Origin: Vreelandella piezotolerans
GTDB taxonomy: Bacteria; Pseudomonadota; Gammaproteobacteria; Pseudomonadales; Halomonadaceae
Reading direction: 5' to 3'
NCBI RefSeq assembly: GCF_012427705.1
Contig: NZ_CP048602.1
Coordinates: 2,852,001 to 2,916,000, forward strand
DNA length: 64,000 nucleotides
Positions 44,096 through 54,301 of the stretch are shown piece by piece. The translations under genes were made by a program, and so were the position numbers. The notes under the pieces were generated by a model. That model was not told the DNA's origin and made no database searches. It saw only the letters and a program-made list of their open reading frames with translations. Every line of letters starts with the position of its first letter. Position 1 is the first letter of the stretch.

Positions 44096-44485
44096 TTACG
44101 ACTGGCTAGCCATTTCCTGAACGCGCTGCATCATTTCTGGATCTTGCTGGATGGACTGACCAATTGCGTTGAACGTATCGACATCCAAGCCGCTATCTTC
44201 GACGACTTCGATCATGCGGTCGTTAGCTTCAGCGCGTACTTCCTGTTGTGCGGCTTCGTCTTCTGCTTCCTGCAGACGCTGTGTGTACTCTTGCGAGATC
44301 ACGGCGATTTCTTGAGAAGCATCGGCGAACTGCTGTAGCTGCTGATCAGAAAAATCCTGAGTCGGGGCTTGTTGAGTAGCCATTGGGTCCTGCGCTTGAC
44401 CGTCGGCTTGTTGGGCGTGAGCGGTGCCCGCCATCAGACCCGTCGCAAGAAGTGCAGCAGAGAACAAAGCAGTCATACGTTGCAT
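44096..44485 (-). CDS. DUF4168-family secreted protein
   Basis: A 129-residue protein with a signal peptide (cut after AHAQ near residue 24) and an acidic, Gln/Glu-rich helical mature part. The segment FSDQQLQQFADASQEIAVISQEYTQRLQEAEDE and the closing FNAIGQSIQQDPEMMQRV fit the DUF4168 domain, found in periplasmic or secreted proteins of proteobacteria and cyanobacteria with no known function. I use the ATG at 44485 (GAGG nine bases upstream) over 44500. The gene stands alone with its own terminator. Confidence 0.78.
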   Translation of the reverse strand: MQRMTALFSAALLATGLMAGTAHAQQADGQAQDPMATQQAPTQDFSDQQLQQFADASQEIAVISQEYTQRLQEAEDEAAQQEVRAEANDRMIEVVEDSGLDVDTFNAIGQSIQQDPEMMQRVQEMASQS

Positions 44486-44631
44486 GGTAAGAAACCTCAT
44501 TGGCGCGTTATGAATGTGCCCAGTGTGACGCGTCGTTTGGGCGCTGGTTCAATCTTTTATGTAAAACTCAGTAACAAAAAGAACAAAGCGTAAGTCACCC
44601 AACTCACGAATCATGCTACTCCAGGAAGATT

Positions 44632-45555
44632 ATGTCTATTAATTTCAGAAAGTTAACAGATAAGGACGCTGCCTCCCTTGGTTTGACTGCCATGCCAGGC
44701 CTGTTCGTTCTGTTGTGGAGTACTGGCTTTATTGGCGCAAAATTTGGCCTCCCCTACGCCGAACCCTTCACCTTTTTGTTCATCCGTTTCGTACTCACCC
44801 TACTGCTACTGACTCCCTTGATATGGGTAATGCGTATTTCTTGGCCTTCATCACCTACGTTATGGAAACATATTGCGGTATCGGGTTTGCTGGTCCATGG
44901 CACCTACTTAGGCGGTGTATTTTACGGTATCTATTTGGGCATGCCTGCAGGTCTGGCTGCGCTCTTGGTCGGCCTGCAGCCACTCCTCACCGCCGCCTGC
45001 GCAGGACCGCTGCTCGGCGAGCGGTTGACCAGACGGCAGTGGTTAGGCCTGTTGTTGGGATTGGTCGGCATCAGCTTGGTACTGGGCAGTAAGCTGGAGC
45101 TCGGCAGCACGCTCTTTAGCGGCTTCGGGATGGGTGCGTTGGTGAGCGTGATGGCCGCCCTAGTGGGTATCTCGCTTGGCACCCTATACCAAAAGCGCTA
45201 CTGCACCAGCATGCCACTGCTGTCGGGCGCAGCGATCCAGTACATGGCGGCAGGTGGACTGTTGGGCATTGGCGCCCTACTGTTCGAAAGCCGCGAGGTG
45301 GAGTGGAGCTCAACGTTCATACTCACGCTTGGCTGGCTCGTGCTGATTCTCTCAATTGCCGCTATCCTGCTATTGATGGCCTTGATAAAGAAGGGGGAGG
45401 CTTCTCGTGTAGCGAGTCTCTTTTATCTGGTGCCTCCAGTCACGGCGCTTCAGGCGTGGTGGCTATTCGATGAGCGTTTGCCGCTGCTGGGATTGGCAGG
45501 CATGGTCATTGCCATTATCGGTGTGGTCATGGTGGTACGCCCCTCGACGACATAA
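44632..45555 (+). CDS. DMT-superfamily (EamA) permease
   Basis: A 307-residue protein with ten predicted helices formed by two EamA repeats: LFVLLWSTGFIGAKFGLPYAEP opens the first, ALVGISLGTLYQKRYC the second, and the conserved LFYLVPPVTALQAWWLFDERL lies in the last third. Members export amino acids, purines or other metabolites; the substrate is unknown. Its codon use has more T- and A-ending codons than its neighbours, so it may be a more recent arrival. AGGAAG precedes the ATG. It is followed by the EAL gene 40 bp later. Confidence 0.86.
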   Translation: MSINFRKLTDKDAASLGLTAMPGLFVLLWSTGFIGAKFGLPYAEPFTFLFIRFVLTLLLLTPLIWVMRISWPSSPTLWKHIAVSGLLVHGTYLGGVFYGIYLGMPAGLAALLVGLQPLLTAACAGPLLGERLTRRQWLGLLLGLVGISLVLGSKLELGSTLFSGFGMGALVSVMAALVGISLGTLYQKRYCTSMPLLSGAAIQYMAAGGLLGIGALLFESREVEWSSTFILTLGWLVLILSIAAILLLMALIKKGEASRVASLFYLVPPVTALQAWWLFDERLPLLGLAGMVIAIIGVVMVVRPSTT

Positions 45556-45595
45556 TTCGATACGAAAAAAACGAATCTTCCAGGGCTTGGAAAAA

Positions 45596-46363
45596 ATGAC
45601 TGCACAACCTCACTGCGCCAGGGTCGACGGCGTTTGCAACCGATGCGACACCCCAGTTCCCTTTGCGTTTACGATGGCCTTTCAACCCATTGTCGATGTT
45701 TCCCAACGACGAGTGGTGTATTACGAAGCATTGGTGCGCGGAGTTAACGGCGAATCGGCCTTTTCGATCCTGAATCAAGTGACCGATGAGCTGATGTATC
45801 GCTTCGACCAAGCCTGTCGCGTAAAGGCCATCGAGCTTGCCAGCGAACTGGGCATGACCGAGCGGCTGTCGATCAATTTTTTACCGAATGCCGTGTACGA
45901 ACCGGAGGCGTGCATTCAGTCCACGCTAGACACGTCACGCCGCGTGGGCTGGCCCACCGAGCGGCTTAACTTCGAAATCACCGAAACTGAGCGTGTCGTC
46001 GACAGAGCGCATATGCGTAATATTATCGATAGCTATCGACGGATGGGGTTTACCACCTCGCTAGATGACTTCGGCAATGGCTACGCCAACTTGGATTTGT
46101 TGACCGACCTTCGCCCCGACACCCTCAAAATCGACCGCGAGCTGGTCATGGGCTGCGATAGCAACGTGCGTCGTCAGGCCATTCTCAAGAGCATGGTGTC
46201 ATTGGCACGCACCCTAGGCACACAGCTCGTCGCCGAAGGGGTCGAAACCCGAGAAGAGTCCCGCTGCCTGCTGGCGCTAGGCATTTCCGTGCAGCAAGGT
46301 TACTACTTTGCGCGCCCTCAGATCGGCGAACTGCCTACCGTGGCACCCGTGCGATACGACTGA
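45596..46363 (+). CDS. Stand-alone EAL-domain c-di-GMP phosphodiesterase with N-terminal Cys motif
   Basis: A 255-residue protein that is almost only an EAL domain. The signature YEALVRG (residues 43-49) is intact, as are NFLPN, the FEITETE Glu, SLDDFGNGYANLDLL (Asp pair), KIDREL, AEGVETREE and the final QGYYFARPQ, so c-di-GMP hydrolysis is likely. The short N-terminus carries three cysteines (C7, C14, C17) that could bind a metal or respond to redox. The start at 45596 follows a purine-rich CCAGGGCTTGG tract; the upstream extension lies in the DMT gene and is not used. It would lower c-di-GMP in the cytoplasm. No partner cyclase is in the window. Confidence 0.85.
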   Translation: MTAQPHCARVDGVCNRCDTPVPFAFTMAFQPIVDVSQRRVVYYEALVRGVNGESAFSILNQVTDELMYRFDQACRVKAIELASELGMTERLSINFLPNAVYEPEACIQSTLDTSRRVGWPTERLNFEITETERVVDRAHMRNIIDSYRRMGFTTSLDDFGNGYANLDLLTDLRPDTLKIDRELVMGCDSNVRRQAILKSMVSLARTLGTQLVAEGVETREESRCLLALGISVQQGYYFARPQIGELPTVAPVRYD

Positions 46364-46379
46364 GCCAAGCGGCTCAGTC
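46358..46379. terminator. Hairpin between EAL gene and mtgA
   Basis: GACTGAGCC and GGCTCAGTC form a nine-pair stem around AAGC, overlapping the EAL stop codon. It lies between convergent genes and lacks a clear T-tract on either strand, so it is a probable but weak bidirectional terminator. Confidence 0.55.
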
Positions 46380-46405
46380 AAACGCCCACCTCATTGCCTC
46401 TACGC

Positions 46406-47122
46406 TCATAGCCGCTCCAAGTAGGCCGTGCCGCCTAAATTGCGCATCTGCTGACGAATCCATTGGCTGCGACGCTCGACCTGGGCGTCGGGCCGGGAAG
46501 CGCTGCGAGTGCGTGGGCTGGGTAGTATGGCGGCCAACAAACTAGCCTGACGCTCGGTCAACGCGCTGCCTGAAGCACCGAAGTAGTGATTGGCCGCCGC
46601 TTCCAAACCGAACACGCCGGTATCCCACTCGGCGACGTTGAGATACACCTCTAGAATTCGCTGTTTCCCCCAGAGCGTTTCGATCAACAGAGTGAACCAC
46701 GCTTCTAGCCCTTTACGCACCCAGCTACGCCCGGTCCATAGAAACACGTTTTTGGCAGTCTGCTGGCTCAGGGTACTGGCGCCGCGCAGCCGCTCACCGT
46801 CTCGACTTGCTTCCCAGGCGCGACGCATTTCGACGAAATCGAACCCGCGATGCTGGGGGAACCGCTGATCCTCTGCGGAGATCACCGCCAGTTTGGCATT
46901 GCTAGACAGTTGCTCCCAACTACGCCACTGACGCTGAATGTCGATGGGCTCACTGTTGATCCAGCTCTGCACTTTACGCTCGACCATCACCATGGAGCCA
47001 GGCGGCGGTACGAAACGAAATAGCAGCACCAACGCCACGGAGAGCACCACGAACCCCAGCGCACCACGCCAGACAAGCCGCCATAGCAGACGAAGAAAAC
47101 GGCGCAGCGCGCGATCGAGCAT
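46406..47122 (-). CDS. mtgA: Monofunctional peptidoglycan glycosyltransferase (MtgA)
   Basis: A 238-residue family GT51 glycosyltransferase. One N-terminal membrane helix (about 18-40, LVWRGALGFVVLSVALVLLF) anchors it. The catalytic motif VISAEDQRFPQHRGFD has the essential Glu; GASTLSQQTAKNVFLW and the later RILEVYLNVAEWDTGVFGLEAAANHYFG follow as in all GT51 enzymes. It polymerises lipid II into glycan strands without a transpeptidase domain. It follows the S-formylglutathione hydrolase gene with a 10-bp gap on the same strand, probably co-transcribed though functionally unrelated. Confidence 0.94.
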   Translation of the reverse strand: MLDRALRRFLRLLWRLVWRGALGFVVLSVALVLLFRFVPPPGSMVMVERKVQSWINSEPIDIQRQWRSWEQLSSNAKLAVISAEDQRFPQHRGFDFVEMRRAWEASRDGERLRGASTLSQQTAKNVFLWTGRSWVRKGLEAWFTLLIETLWGKQRILEVYLNVAEWDTGVFGLEAAANHYFGASGSALTERQASLLAAILPSPRTRSASRPDAQVERRSQWIRQQMRNLGGTAYLERL

Positions 47123-47132
47123 CTCGGAATCC

Positions 47133-47987
47133 TTAGCGTTTCATGAGGTGTTCCGCATGATAGCGCAAATGGTCCTCGATGAACGAGGCGATGAAGAAGT
47201 AGCTATGGTCATAGCCCGGCTGGCGACGCAATGTCAGCGGGTGATCGTGCTCTTCACAGACGGCTTCCAGGCGCTCAGGCATGAGCTGCTCTTCCAAGAA
47301 CTGGTCCGCCTCGCCCTGGTCGATGAACAGCCGCTGGCGAGACGCACCGTTGGCCACTAGCTCACAGGCATCGTATTGACGCCAGCGCGACTGGTCGTCG
47401 CCCAAGTAGCTTGTAAAGGCTTTTTGGCCCCAAGGGCAGTTCATTGGATTGACGATCGGCGCGAAGGCCGAGACCGAACGGAACCGACCGGGATGGCGCA
47501 GCGCAAGGATCAGCGCGCCGTGCCCGCCCATGGAGTGACCGCTGATCGATTCACGACCATTGACGGGAAAGTGCTGGCGCACGACCGACGGTAGCTCCTC
47601 GATCACATAGTCGTACATCCGGTAATGCGGCTTCCACGGCGCTTGGGTGGCATTGACGTAGAAACCGGCCCCAGAGCCGAGATCGTAGCTGTCATGCTCG
47701 CCGGGCAGATCGGTACCGCGCGGGCTGGTATCGGGGCAGACGATCGCCACCCCAAGCTCAGCAGCAATCCGGTGGGCGCCCGCCTTCTGCATGAAGTTTT
47801 CGTCATTACAGGTCAGCCCGGACAGCCACCACAACAGCGGCACCCGCTCGTTTTCCGCTTGCGGCGGCAGGTAAACGGCGAAGACCATGTCGCAGTCAAG
47901 CGCCCGGGAGTAGTGGCGGTAGCGCTTGTGCCAGCCGCCGCAGCTGCGGTTGGCCGACACCAGTTCTAAGGTTTCACTCATGCTCAT
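47133..47987 (-). CDS. fghA: S-formylglutathione hydrolase
   Basis: A 284-residue esterase-D-type alpha/beta hydrolase. The nucleophile elbow is SGHSMGGHGA (Ser near residue 151), the acid and base lie in DQGEADQFL and PGYDHSYFFI, and the N-terminal CGGWHKRYRH is typical of the family. It hydrolyses S-formylglutathione to formate and glutathione, the second step of formaldehyde detoxification after the dehydrogenase encoded just upstream. The ATG at 47987 has GAGGAG upstream; a second in-frame ATG follows two codons later. A hairpin at 48010-48039 lies between the two genes. Confidence 0.95.
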   Translation of the reverse strand: MSMSETLELVSANRSCGGWHKRYRHYSRALDCDMVFAVYLPPQAENERVPLLWWLSGLTCNDENFMQKAGAHRIAAELGVAIVCPDTSPRGTDLPGEHDSYDLGSGAGFYVNATQAPWKPHYRMYDYVIEELPSVVRQHFPVNGRESISGHSMGGHGALILALRHPGRFRSVSAFAPIVNPMNCPWGQKAFTSYLGDDQSRWRQYDACELVANGASRQRLFIDQGEADQFLEEQLMPERLEAVCEEHDHPLTLRRQPGYDHSYFFIASFIEDHLRYHAEHLMKR

Positions 47988-48009
47988 GGGGCAGGCTCCT
48001 CGAGAAGAT

Positions 48010-48039
48010 GAAAACGCGGAGGGTCGCCCCTACCGCGTT
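48010..48039 (-). other. Hairpin between formaldehyde dehydrogenase and hydrolase genes
   Basis: On the minus strand AACGCGG/CCGCGTT and GGG/CCC form an interrupted stem followed by TTTTC. It could be a partial terminator that gives less hydrolase than dehydrogenase message. Confidence 0.5.
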
Positions 48040-48070
48040 CGTTTACCCGGTTTCGTTGACTTGATGATAC

Positions 48071-49255
<1,185 letters not shown>

Positions 49256-49334
49256 CTAGGCGACCGGGATAAAGCGGGATACACTCATAAGATTATTGTC
49301 ACTGAGCAACAATCCACTCGATTAAGGGCTCGCC

Positions 49335-50222
49335 ATGCAGCGCTGGGATCGTATCGAAGCCTTCGTCGAGGTGGTCAGGCTGGGCACCTTTTCCGCCGCT
49401 GCTCGACACCTCAAAGTCTCTACTTCACATATCAGCCGTTTGGTCAGCCAGTTAGAGAACCAGCTAGGCGTGCAGCTACTCTACCGCACCACGCGGCAGA
49501 TTCGGCTGACCGATGCGGGGGCGCTTTACGTGGAGCACTGCCGGCATCTCTTCGACGGACTGCGCGACGCCGAGCAAGCCATCAGCGAACTTCAAGCCAG
49601 CCCGCAAGGTCTGTTGAAGCTCACCTCGGCCACCACCTTTGGCGAGCGCTATATCGCGCCGCTGGTCAACGACTTCCAGCGCCTGCACCCCCAGTTGGAA
49701 GTCCACATGCACTTTACCAATCGCCCGGTCGAGCTGATCGAGGAAGGCTTCGACATTGCCATCCGCATGGGCGTACTCAAAGACTCCAGCCTGATTGCCC
49801 GACGGCTGTGTGAACGCCAGGAGTACGTGGTGGGGTCGAGCGCCTACTTTCGTCAAGCGCCCAGGCCACACACCCTGTCGGAATTGAGCCAGCACCGCTG
49901 CCTGATCGGCTCGCGGCCCAACTGGCTCTTCGAAGTCAACGGCCAGCGCCGGGAGGTAAAGGTAGAGGGATGTTGGAGCGCTAATTCTGGACCGGCCCTG
50001 CTGGATGCCGCCCTCAAAGGGCTGGGGCTCGCCCAGCTGCCGGATTACTACGTGGCGCCTTATCTGGCCAGTGGAGAGTTAGTGTCGGTGCTGGAGCCGT
50101 TCCAACACCACGACACGGCGGTCTGGGCGGTGTACCCTCGCCACCGCCACTTATCGCCCAAGATTCGTCAGCTGGTCGATCATTTGGTCGACCATATCGA
50201 CACTCTGTTACCTGCTTATTAG
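49335..50222 (+). CDS. LysR-family transcriptional regulator (near formaldehyde genes)
   Basis: A 295-residue LysR regulator with the HTH at residues 1-60 ([32 protein letters not shown]) and a substrate-binding domain of the CrgA/LrhA-like group ([22 protein letters not shown] onward). It diverges from the glutathione-dependent formaldehyde dehydrogenase gene and is a likely activator or repressor of it, possibly responding to formaldehyde or its adducts. Its stop overlaps the sdaA stop on the other strand by 4 bases. Confidence 0.9.
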   Translation: MQRWDRIEAFVEVVRLGTFSAAARHLKVSTSHISRLVSQLENQLGVQLLYRTTRQIRLTDAGALYVEHCRHLFDGLRDAEQAISELQASPQGLLKLTSATTFGERYIAPLVNDFQRLHPQLEVHMHFTNRPVELIEEGFDIAIRMGVLKDSSLIARRLCERQEYVVGSSAYFRQAPRPHTLSELSQHRCLIGSRPNWLFEVNGQRREVKVEGCWSANSGPALLDAALKGLGLAQLPDYYVAPYLASGELVSVLEPFQHHDTAVWAVYPRHRHLSPKIRQLVDHLVDHIDTLLPAY

Positions 50223-51586
50223 CACTCGATGGCATTGACTGCGAGACCACCTTTCGAGGTCTCTTTGTACTTGTCCTGCATATCGCGACCGGTATCGCGC
50301 ATGGTGCGGATCACCTTATCCAGCGAAACGAAGTGGTCTCCGTCGCCATGTAGCGCCATACGCGCGGCGTTGATTGCCTTCACCGAGGCGATCGCGTTGC
50401 GCTCGATACAGGGTACCTGGACTAGTCCTGCCACTGGGTCGCAGGTCAGCCCCAAGTTATGCTCCAAGCCGATTTCGGCAGCGTTCTCTACCTGCTTGGG
50501 CGTGCCGCCCAGCACCTCGGCAAGGCCCGCGGCGGCCATGGCGCAGGCGGAGCCCACCTCCCCCTGACAGCCTACTTCAGCGCCGGAAATGGACGCGTTC
50601 TTTTTACACAGGATGCCCATGGCCCCCGCCGCCAACAAGAAATCCACCACATCGGCATCGCAGGCGTCCGGCTCGAACTTCAGATAGTACGCCAGCACGG
50701 CGGGCACGATGCCCGCAGCGCCGTTGGTCGGCGCGGTCACCATTCGCTTACCGGCGGCATTCTCTTCGTTCACCGCTAGGGCAAACAGATTGACCCAATC
50801 CATGACCGAGAAACTGGTCACGATGAGACGCTGATGGTCGGGCGGTGAAAGCAGCTGCTGATGCAGCGAATGAGCGCGGCGGCGGACGTTCAAACCACCC
50901 GGCAGCCGCCCGGTGGCCTTCAAACCGTTATCGATACTCTGGCGCATGGCGTGCCAAATCGTTAACAGCGTTTGGCGAATCGACGCTTCGCTGCGCCACG
51001 CTTTCTCGTTTTCGAGCATCAGCTCGCTAATCCGCAGATCGTGCTGCTGGCACAATGCCAGCAGCTCATTGGCCGATTCGAACGGGTATGGCAGCGCCGT
51101 TTTATCCTCATCCAGCCCCCCCTGATCGGCACAGGCCTGGTCCACGTAGAACCCACCGCCGAGTGAATAATAGGTGTTCGTGCTAACCACCGTATCGTCA
51201 TGGTAGGCCGTTAGCGTCATGGCGTTGGGGTGGAAGGGCAAGCAGGTGTCGTCCCATTCGATGTCCTGAGCGCGCTGAAATACCAGGGACTGGCCGTGGG
51301 GAAGCGTCAACGGCTTACCGTCATCCAAACCGGCCAATCGCCCGGCAATGATGTCCGGGTCGATCGCTTCGGGTGTCTCACCCATGAGCCCCATGATGAC
51401 CGCACTATCGGTCCCGTGCCCAACGCCAGTGGCGGCCAGCGATCCATGCAGCCTTACCACCACTCGGGTGACGTCTGGTGCGGTCAGTGACATCACGAAA
51501 TCCCGCGCGGCCCGCATGGGGCCCACGGTATGCGAGCTGGAGGGCCCAATCCCTATTCGAAACAGATCAAACACACTAATGGCCAT
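50219..51586 (-). CDS. sdaA: L-serine ammonia-lyase, iron-sulfur type (SdaA)
   Basis: A 455-residue single-chain L-serine dehydratase. The N-terminal beta domain starts [21 protein letters not shown]; the alpha domain carries the cluster cysteines in [12 protein letters not shown] (with a later [13 protein letters not shown]) and [18 protein letters not shown]. It deaminates serine to pyruvate and ammonia with a [4Fe-4S] centre in the cytoplasm. Length matches E. coli SdaA (454). The gene is convergent with the LysR gene. No glycine riboswitch or other clear leader was seen upstream. Confidence 0.95.
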   Translation of the reverse strand: MAISVFDLFRIGIGPSSSHTVGPMRAARDFVMSLTAPDVTRVVVRLHGSLAATGVGHGTDSAVIMGLMGETPEAIDPDIIAGRLAGLDDGKPLTLPHGQSLVFQRAQDIEWDDTCLPFHPNAMTLTAYHDDTVVSTNTYYSLGGGFYVDQACADQGGLDEDKTALPYPFESANELLALCQQHDLRISELMLENEKAWRSEASIRQTLLTIWHAMRQSIDNGLKATGRLPGGLNVRRRAHSLHQQLLSPPDHQRLIVTSFSVMDWVNLFALAVNEENAAGKRMVTAPTNGAAGIVPAVLAYYLKFEPDACDADVVDFLLAAGAMGILCKKNASISGAEVGCQGEVGSACAMAAAGLAEVLGGTPKQVENAAEIGLEHNLGLTCDPVAGLVQVPCIERNAIASVKAINAARMALHGDGDHFVSLDKVIRTMRDTGRDMQDKYKETSKGGLAVNAIEC

Positions 51587-51743
51587 AATAGTGCCCGCCC
51601 CTCAACGGTCATGCTTAGTAGTGACGACGACTTGATACCATCGCCGCTTGGTATTTTCTTGGTTACTCTTACTTTGCAGCGTTATCGACTGTCCGTCGAG
51701 TCATGCATAGAAGGTTAGACGTGCGAGCACAGGAAAGTGACGA

Positions 51744-51770
51744 TATAATGAACATTCATTTCTGAATGTT
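51744..51770 (+). promoter_or_regulatory. Promoter -10 with overlapping palindromic operator
   Basis: TATAAT at 51744-51749 is followed at 51751-51770 by AACATTCATTTCTGAATGTT, an inverted repeat with eight-base arms (AACATTCA/TGAATGTT) placed at the expected start point. A dimeric repressor such as a TetR-family protein is the likely binder. It would control the membrane protein gene 36 bp downstream. Confidence 0.6.
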
Positions 51771-51806
51771 TACTCTCCTCGCCTCACCCCCAATAAGGAT
51801 GTTGGT

Positions 51807-52451
51807 ATGCCATCGTCACCCCCCTGGGCGATCAGTTTTCGCACCGCGCTACTTCGTGCCACTCTGTACACGCTCGCCATCGGCGGTATCGCCCAAGGCG
51901 GTTACCTGGAAGTGCTTTATTTGCCCGAGGTTCGCTACACCGAGCTTGGTTTTACCGAATTCACCCAAACCTTGGTATTGGCAAGCTGCTGCGCGCTACT
52001 GATCTATATTCGCCACGTATTGAAAGTATGGCCCACCGTCACGCTGCTGCTGCTGGCGTTTATCGGCGCATCGCTCGTGCGTGAGCAGGACTACTTTCTC
52101 GATCACTACGTGGCGGAAGACACCTGGAAATATCTCGTCGCGCTGATCGTGCTCCCCAGTCTTGGCTGGGTCATCTTTCACCGCCAGCGGTTTTTGGAAG
52201 AGTTTCGCCACTACAGCAACACCTTCTCGTTTGGTCTATTTGCGGCAGGCGTGCTGGTCACCTATATCTTTTCTCGCCTTTATGGACGCCAAGATTTTTG
52301 GCGAGCCGTGTTGCAAGAGCACTATATCCGTGACTTCAAAGACATTGCCGAAGAGGCCATCGAACTACTCGGCTACAGCTTGATTCTGTTTGCCACCATC
52401 GAGCTTCTCTTTCTCGCACGACGCATCTATCGCGCACGGCAAACGCCTTAA
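51807..52451 (+). CDS. Unknown six-helix integral membrane protein
   Basis: A 214-residue protein I do not recognise. About six hydrophobic stretches are visible: LLRATLYTLAIGGIAQGG, TLVLASCCALLIYI, PTVTLLLLAFIGASLV, YLVALIVLPSLGWVIF, FGLFAAGVLVTYIF and YSLILFATIELLFLA. Between helices 3 and 4 lies REQDYFLDHYVAEDTWKY, and between 5 and 6 YGRQDFWRAVLQEHYIRDFKDIAEEAIE, both acidic and likely on one face. It starts with AAGGATG spaced nine bases before ATG and is transcribed alone from the promoter with the palindromic operator. A transport, sensing or enzyme role cannot be inferred. Confidence 0.75.
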   Translation: MPSSPPWAISFRTALLRATLYTLAIGGIAQGGYLEVLYLPEVRYTELGFTEFTQTLVLASCCALLIYIRHVLKVWPTVTLLLLAFIGASLVREQDYFLDHYVAEDTWKYLVALIVLPSLGWVIFHRQRFLEEFRHYSNTFSFGLFAAGVLVTYIFSRLYGRQDFWRAVLQEHYIRDFKDIAEEAIELLGYSLILFATIELLFLARRIYRARQTP

Positions 52452-52626
52452 CCAATCACTTATCCCCCAGCCAAACACCGCTGACGCCCCGCATCAGCGG
52501 TGTTTCATTTTTTACATCTCGCTATACGTAAAGCCATTTGCGCCCTTGGCACCATCAACGTAGTGTCAGCCGATCTGTTTAATAGGCATTTTTGCTAAAG
52601 AATAACCTACCAACGATATAAACCTT

Positions 52627-54198
52627 ATGACAAACCCACGAAATCGCGAAGAAAACCTGAACCGCGGAGCGTTCACACGCTTTCTCGATAGCGTCGAATG
52701 GCTGGGAAATCTATTACCGCACCCGGTCACACTGTTTGCCATTCTCTGTGTACTGGTCGTGCTGGCTAGCGGTATCGCTGCCGCCCTGGGCGTATCCGTC
52801 GCCGACCCGCGCCCCGCGAACGAGGGCGAGTGGATTGCGGTGAATTCACTGCTCAATGCGGAAGGGCTACGCCTTCTCGTCACCAATATGGTGACTAATT
52901 TCACCGGTTTTGCACCTTTGGGCACGGTGCTGGTGGCCATGTTAGGAGTCGGCGTTGCCGAACACTCCGGCCTATTATCGGCGAGTATGCGCGCGCTGGT
53001 GCTCAACCGCTCTCCGCGCATCGTGACTTATGCCGTAGTGTTTGCCGGAATCATGTCGAACATGGCCGCCGAGCTTGGCTATGTGGTGCTCATTCCGTTG
53101 GCCGCAATGATCTTCCACTCCCTGGGTCGCCACCCGCTGGCCGGCTTGGCAGCGGCTTTCTGCGGCGTTTCCGGTGGCTATAGCGCCAACCTTTTGATCG
53201 GCACGGTCGACCCGCTGCTTTCCGGCATCACCCAAGAAGCCGCACGCCTGCTCGACCCTGCCTACGTCGTTGGCGCCGAGGCTAACTGGTTCTTCATGTT
53301 TGCCAGCACGTTCTTCGTCACCCTGATTGGCGGTTTGGTTACCGAACGCATCGTCGAACCCAAGCTTGGCAAATTCGATTCGGCCTATGCCGATAGCGAC
53401 ATCGACCAGCATCGTATGGAGGGCCTGACCGCTACAGAGAAACGGGCACTCAAAGGTACGGGCTTAGCCGCCCTGGCGCTGGTAGCGTTAGTGGCCGTCA
53501 TGGTGGTGCCGGAGAGTGGCATTCTGCGCAACCCAGAGACGGGCCTCGTGAGCGGTTCGCCGTTCCTACGCGGTATTGTGGTCATCGTTGCCATTGCGTT
53601 CACCGTACTGGGCTTTGTCTTTGGCCGTTTGGCGGGCACCATGCAAAACGATCGCGATATCGTCGATGCCATGGCCAAAAGCATGAGCAGTCTCGGCCTC
53701 TATATCGTGCTGGTGTTCTTTGCCGCTCAGTTCGTGGCGCTGTTCAACTGGAGTAATTTTGGCACCGTGACTGCCGTGGCGGGCGCTGACCTGTTGGACT
53801 CCCTTGGCTTGCGAGGCCCCGGTCTGTTTGCGCTGTTCATTCTCATGTGTGCCTTCGTCAACCTGTCGCTGGGTAGCGCCTCGGCGCAGTGGGCGGTCAC
53901 CGCCCCTATCTTCGTCCCCATGCTGATGCTCATGGGTTACGCGCCCGAAGTCATTCAGGCGGCGTATAGGATCGGCGATTCCGTCACCAACCTAATTACG
54001 CCCATGATGAGCTACTTTGGCCTGATTCTCGCGGTGGCGACCCGTTATCGTAACGACATGGGCATCGGCACGCTGGTGGCGCTCATGCTGCCTTACACGC
54101 TGTTCATGCTGATCGGTTGGAGTGTGCTGTTCTTTATCTGGGTCTTTATTCTTGGCCTACCGGTTGGTCCAGGCTCTGCCACTTACTACACGCTCTAA
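52627..54198 (+). CDS. AbgT-family transporter
   Basis: A 523-residue transporter of the AbgT family. Conserved parts are FLDSVEWLGNLLPHPVTLF near the N-terminus, GFAPLGTVLVAMLGVGVAEHSGL, and GSASAQWAVTAPIFVPMLMLMG (about 416-437) with the following GDSVTNLITPMMSYFGLIL, as in YdaH and MtrF. Members take up p-aminobenzoyl-glutamate or export sulfonamide-like p-aminobenzoate derivatives, using ion gradients. No abgA/abgB hydrolase genes are adjacent. The ATG at 52627 has only a weak upstream purine motif. A terminator follows. Confidence 0.9.
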   Translation: MTNPRNREENLNRGAFTRFLDSVEWLGNLLPHPVTLFAILCVLVVLASGIAAALGVSVADPRPANEGEWIAVNSLLNAEGLRLLVTNMVTNFTGFAPLGTVLVAMLGVGVAEHSGLLSASMRALVLNRSPRIVTYAVVFAGIMSNMAAELGYVVLIPLAAMIFHSLGRHPLAGLAAAFCGVSGGYSANLLIGTVDPLLSGITQEAARLLDPAYVVGAEANWFFMFASTFFVTLIGGLVTERIVEPKLGKFDSAYADSDIDQHRMEGLTATEKRALKGTGLAALALVALVAVMVVPESGILRNPETGLVSGSPFLRGIVVIVAIAFTVLGFVFGRLAGTMQNDRDIVDAMAKSMSSLGLYIVLVFFAAQFVALFNWSNFGTVTAVAGADLLDSLGLRGPGLFALFILMCAFVNLSLGSASAQWAVTAPIFVPMLMLMGYAPEVIQAAYRIGDSVTNLITPMMSYFGLILAVATRYRNDMGIGTLVALMLPYTLFMLIGWSVLFFIWVFILGLPVGPGSATYYTL

Positions 54199-54216
54199 GC
54201 TTTAAACGGCATAACA

Positions 54217-54250
54217 TAAAAAGCCCGCCGTTCAGAGAACGGCGGGCTTT
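54217..54250. terminator. Bidirectional rho-independent terminator (abgT-like / rpoD)
   Basis: AGCCCGCCGTT and AACGGCGGGCT pair around CAGAG, flanked by five A and four T, so both the AbgT gene (plus) and rpoD (minus) can terminate here. Confidence 0.9.
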
Positions 54251-54301
54251 TCGGTCTTCGTGGCTACTCTATTCACCACTCACTCTGCACTACTCGCGGC
54301 T

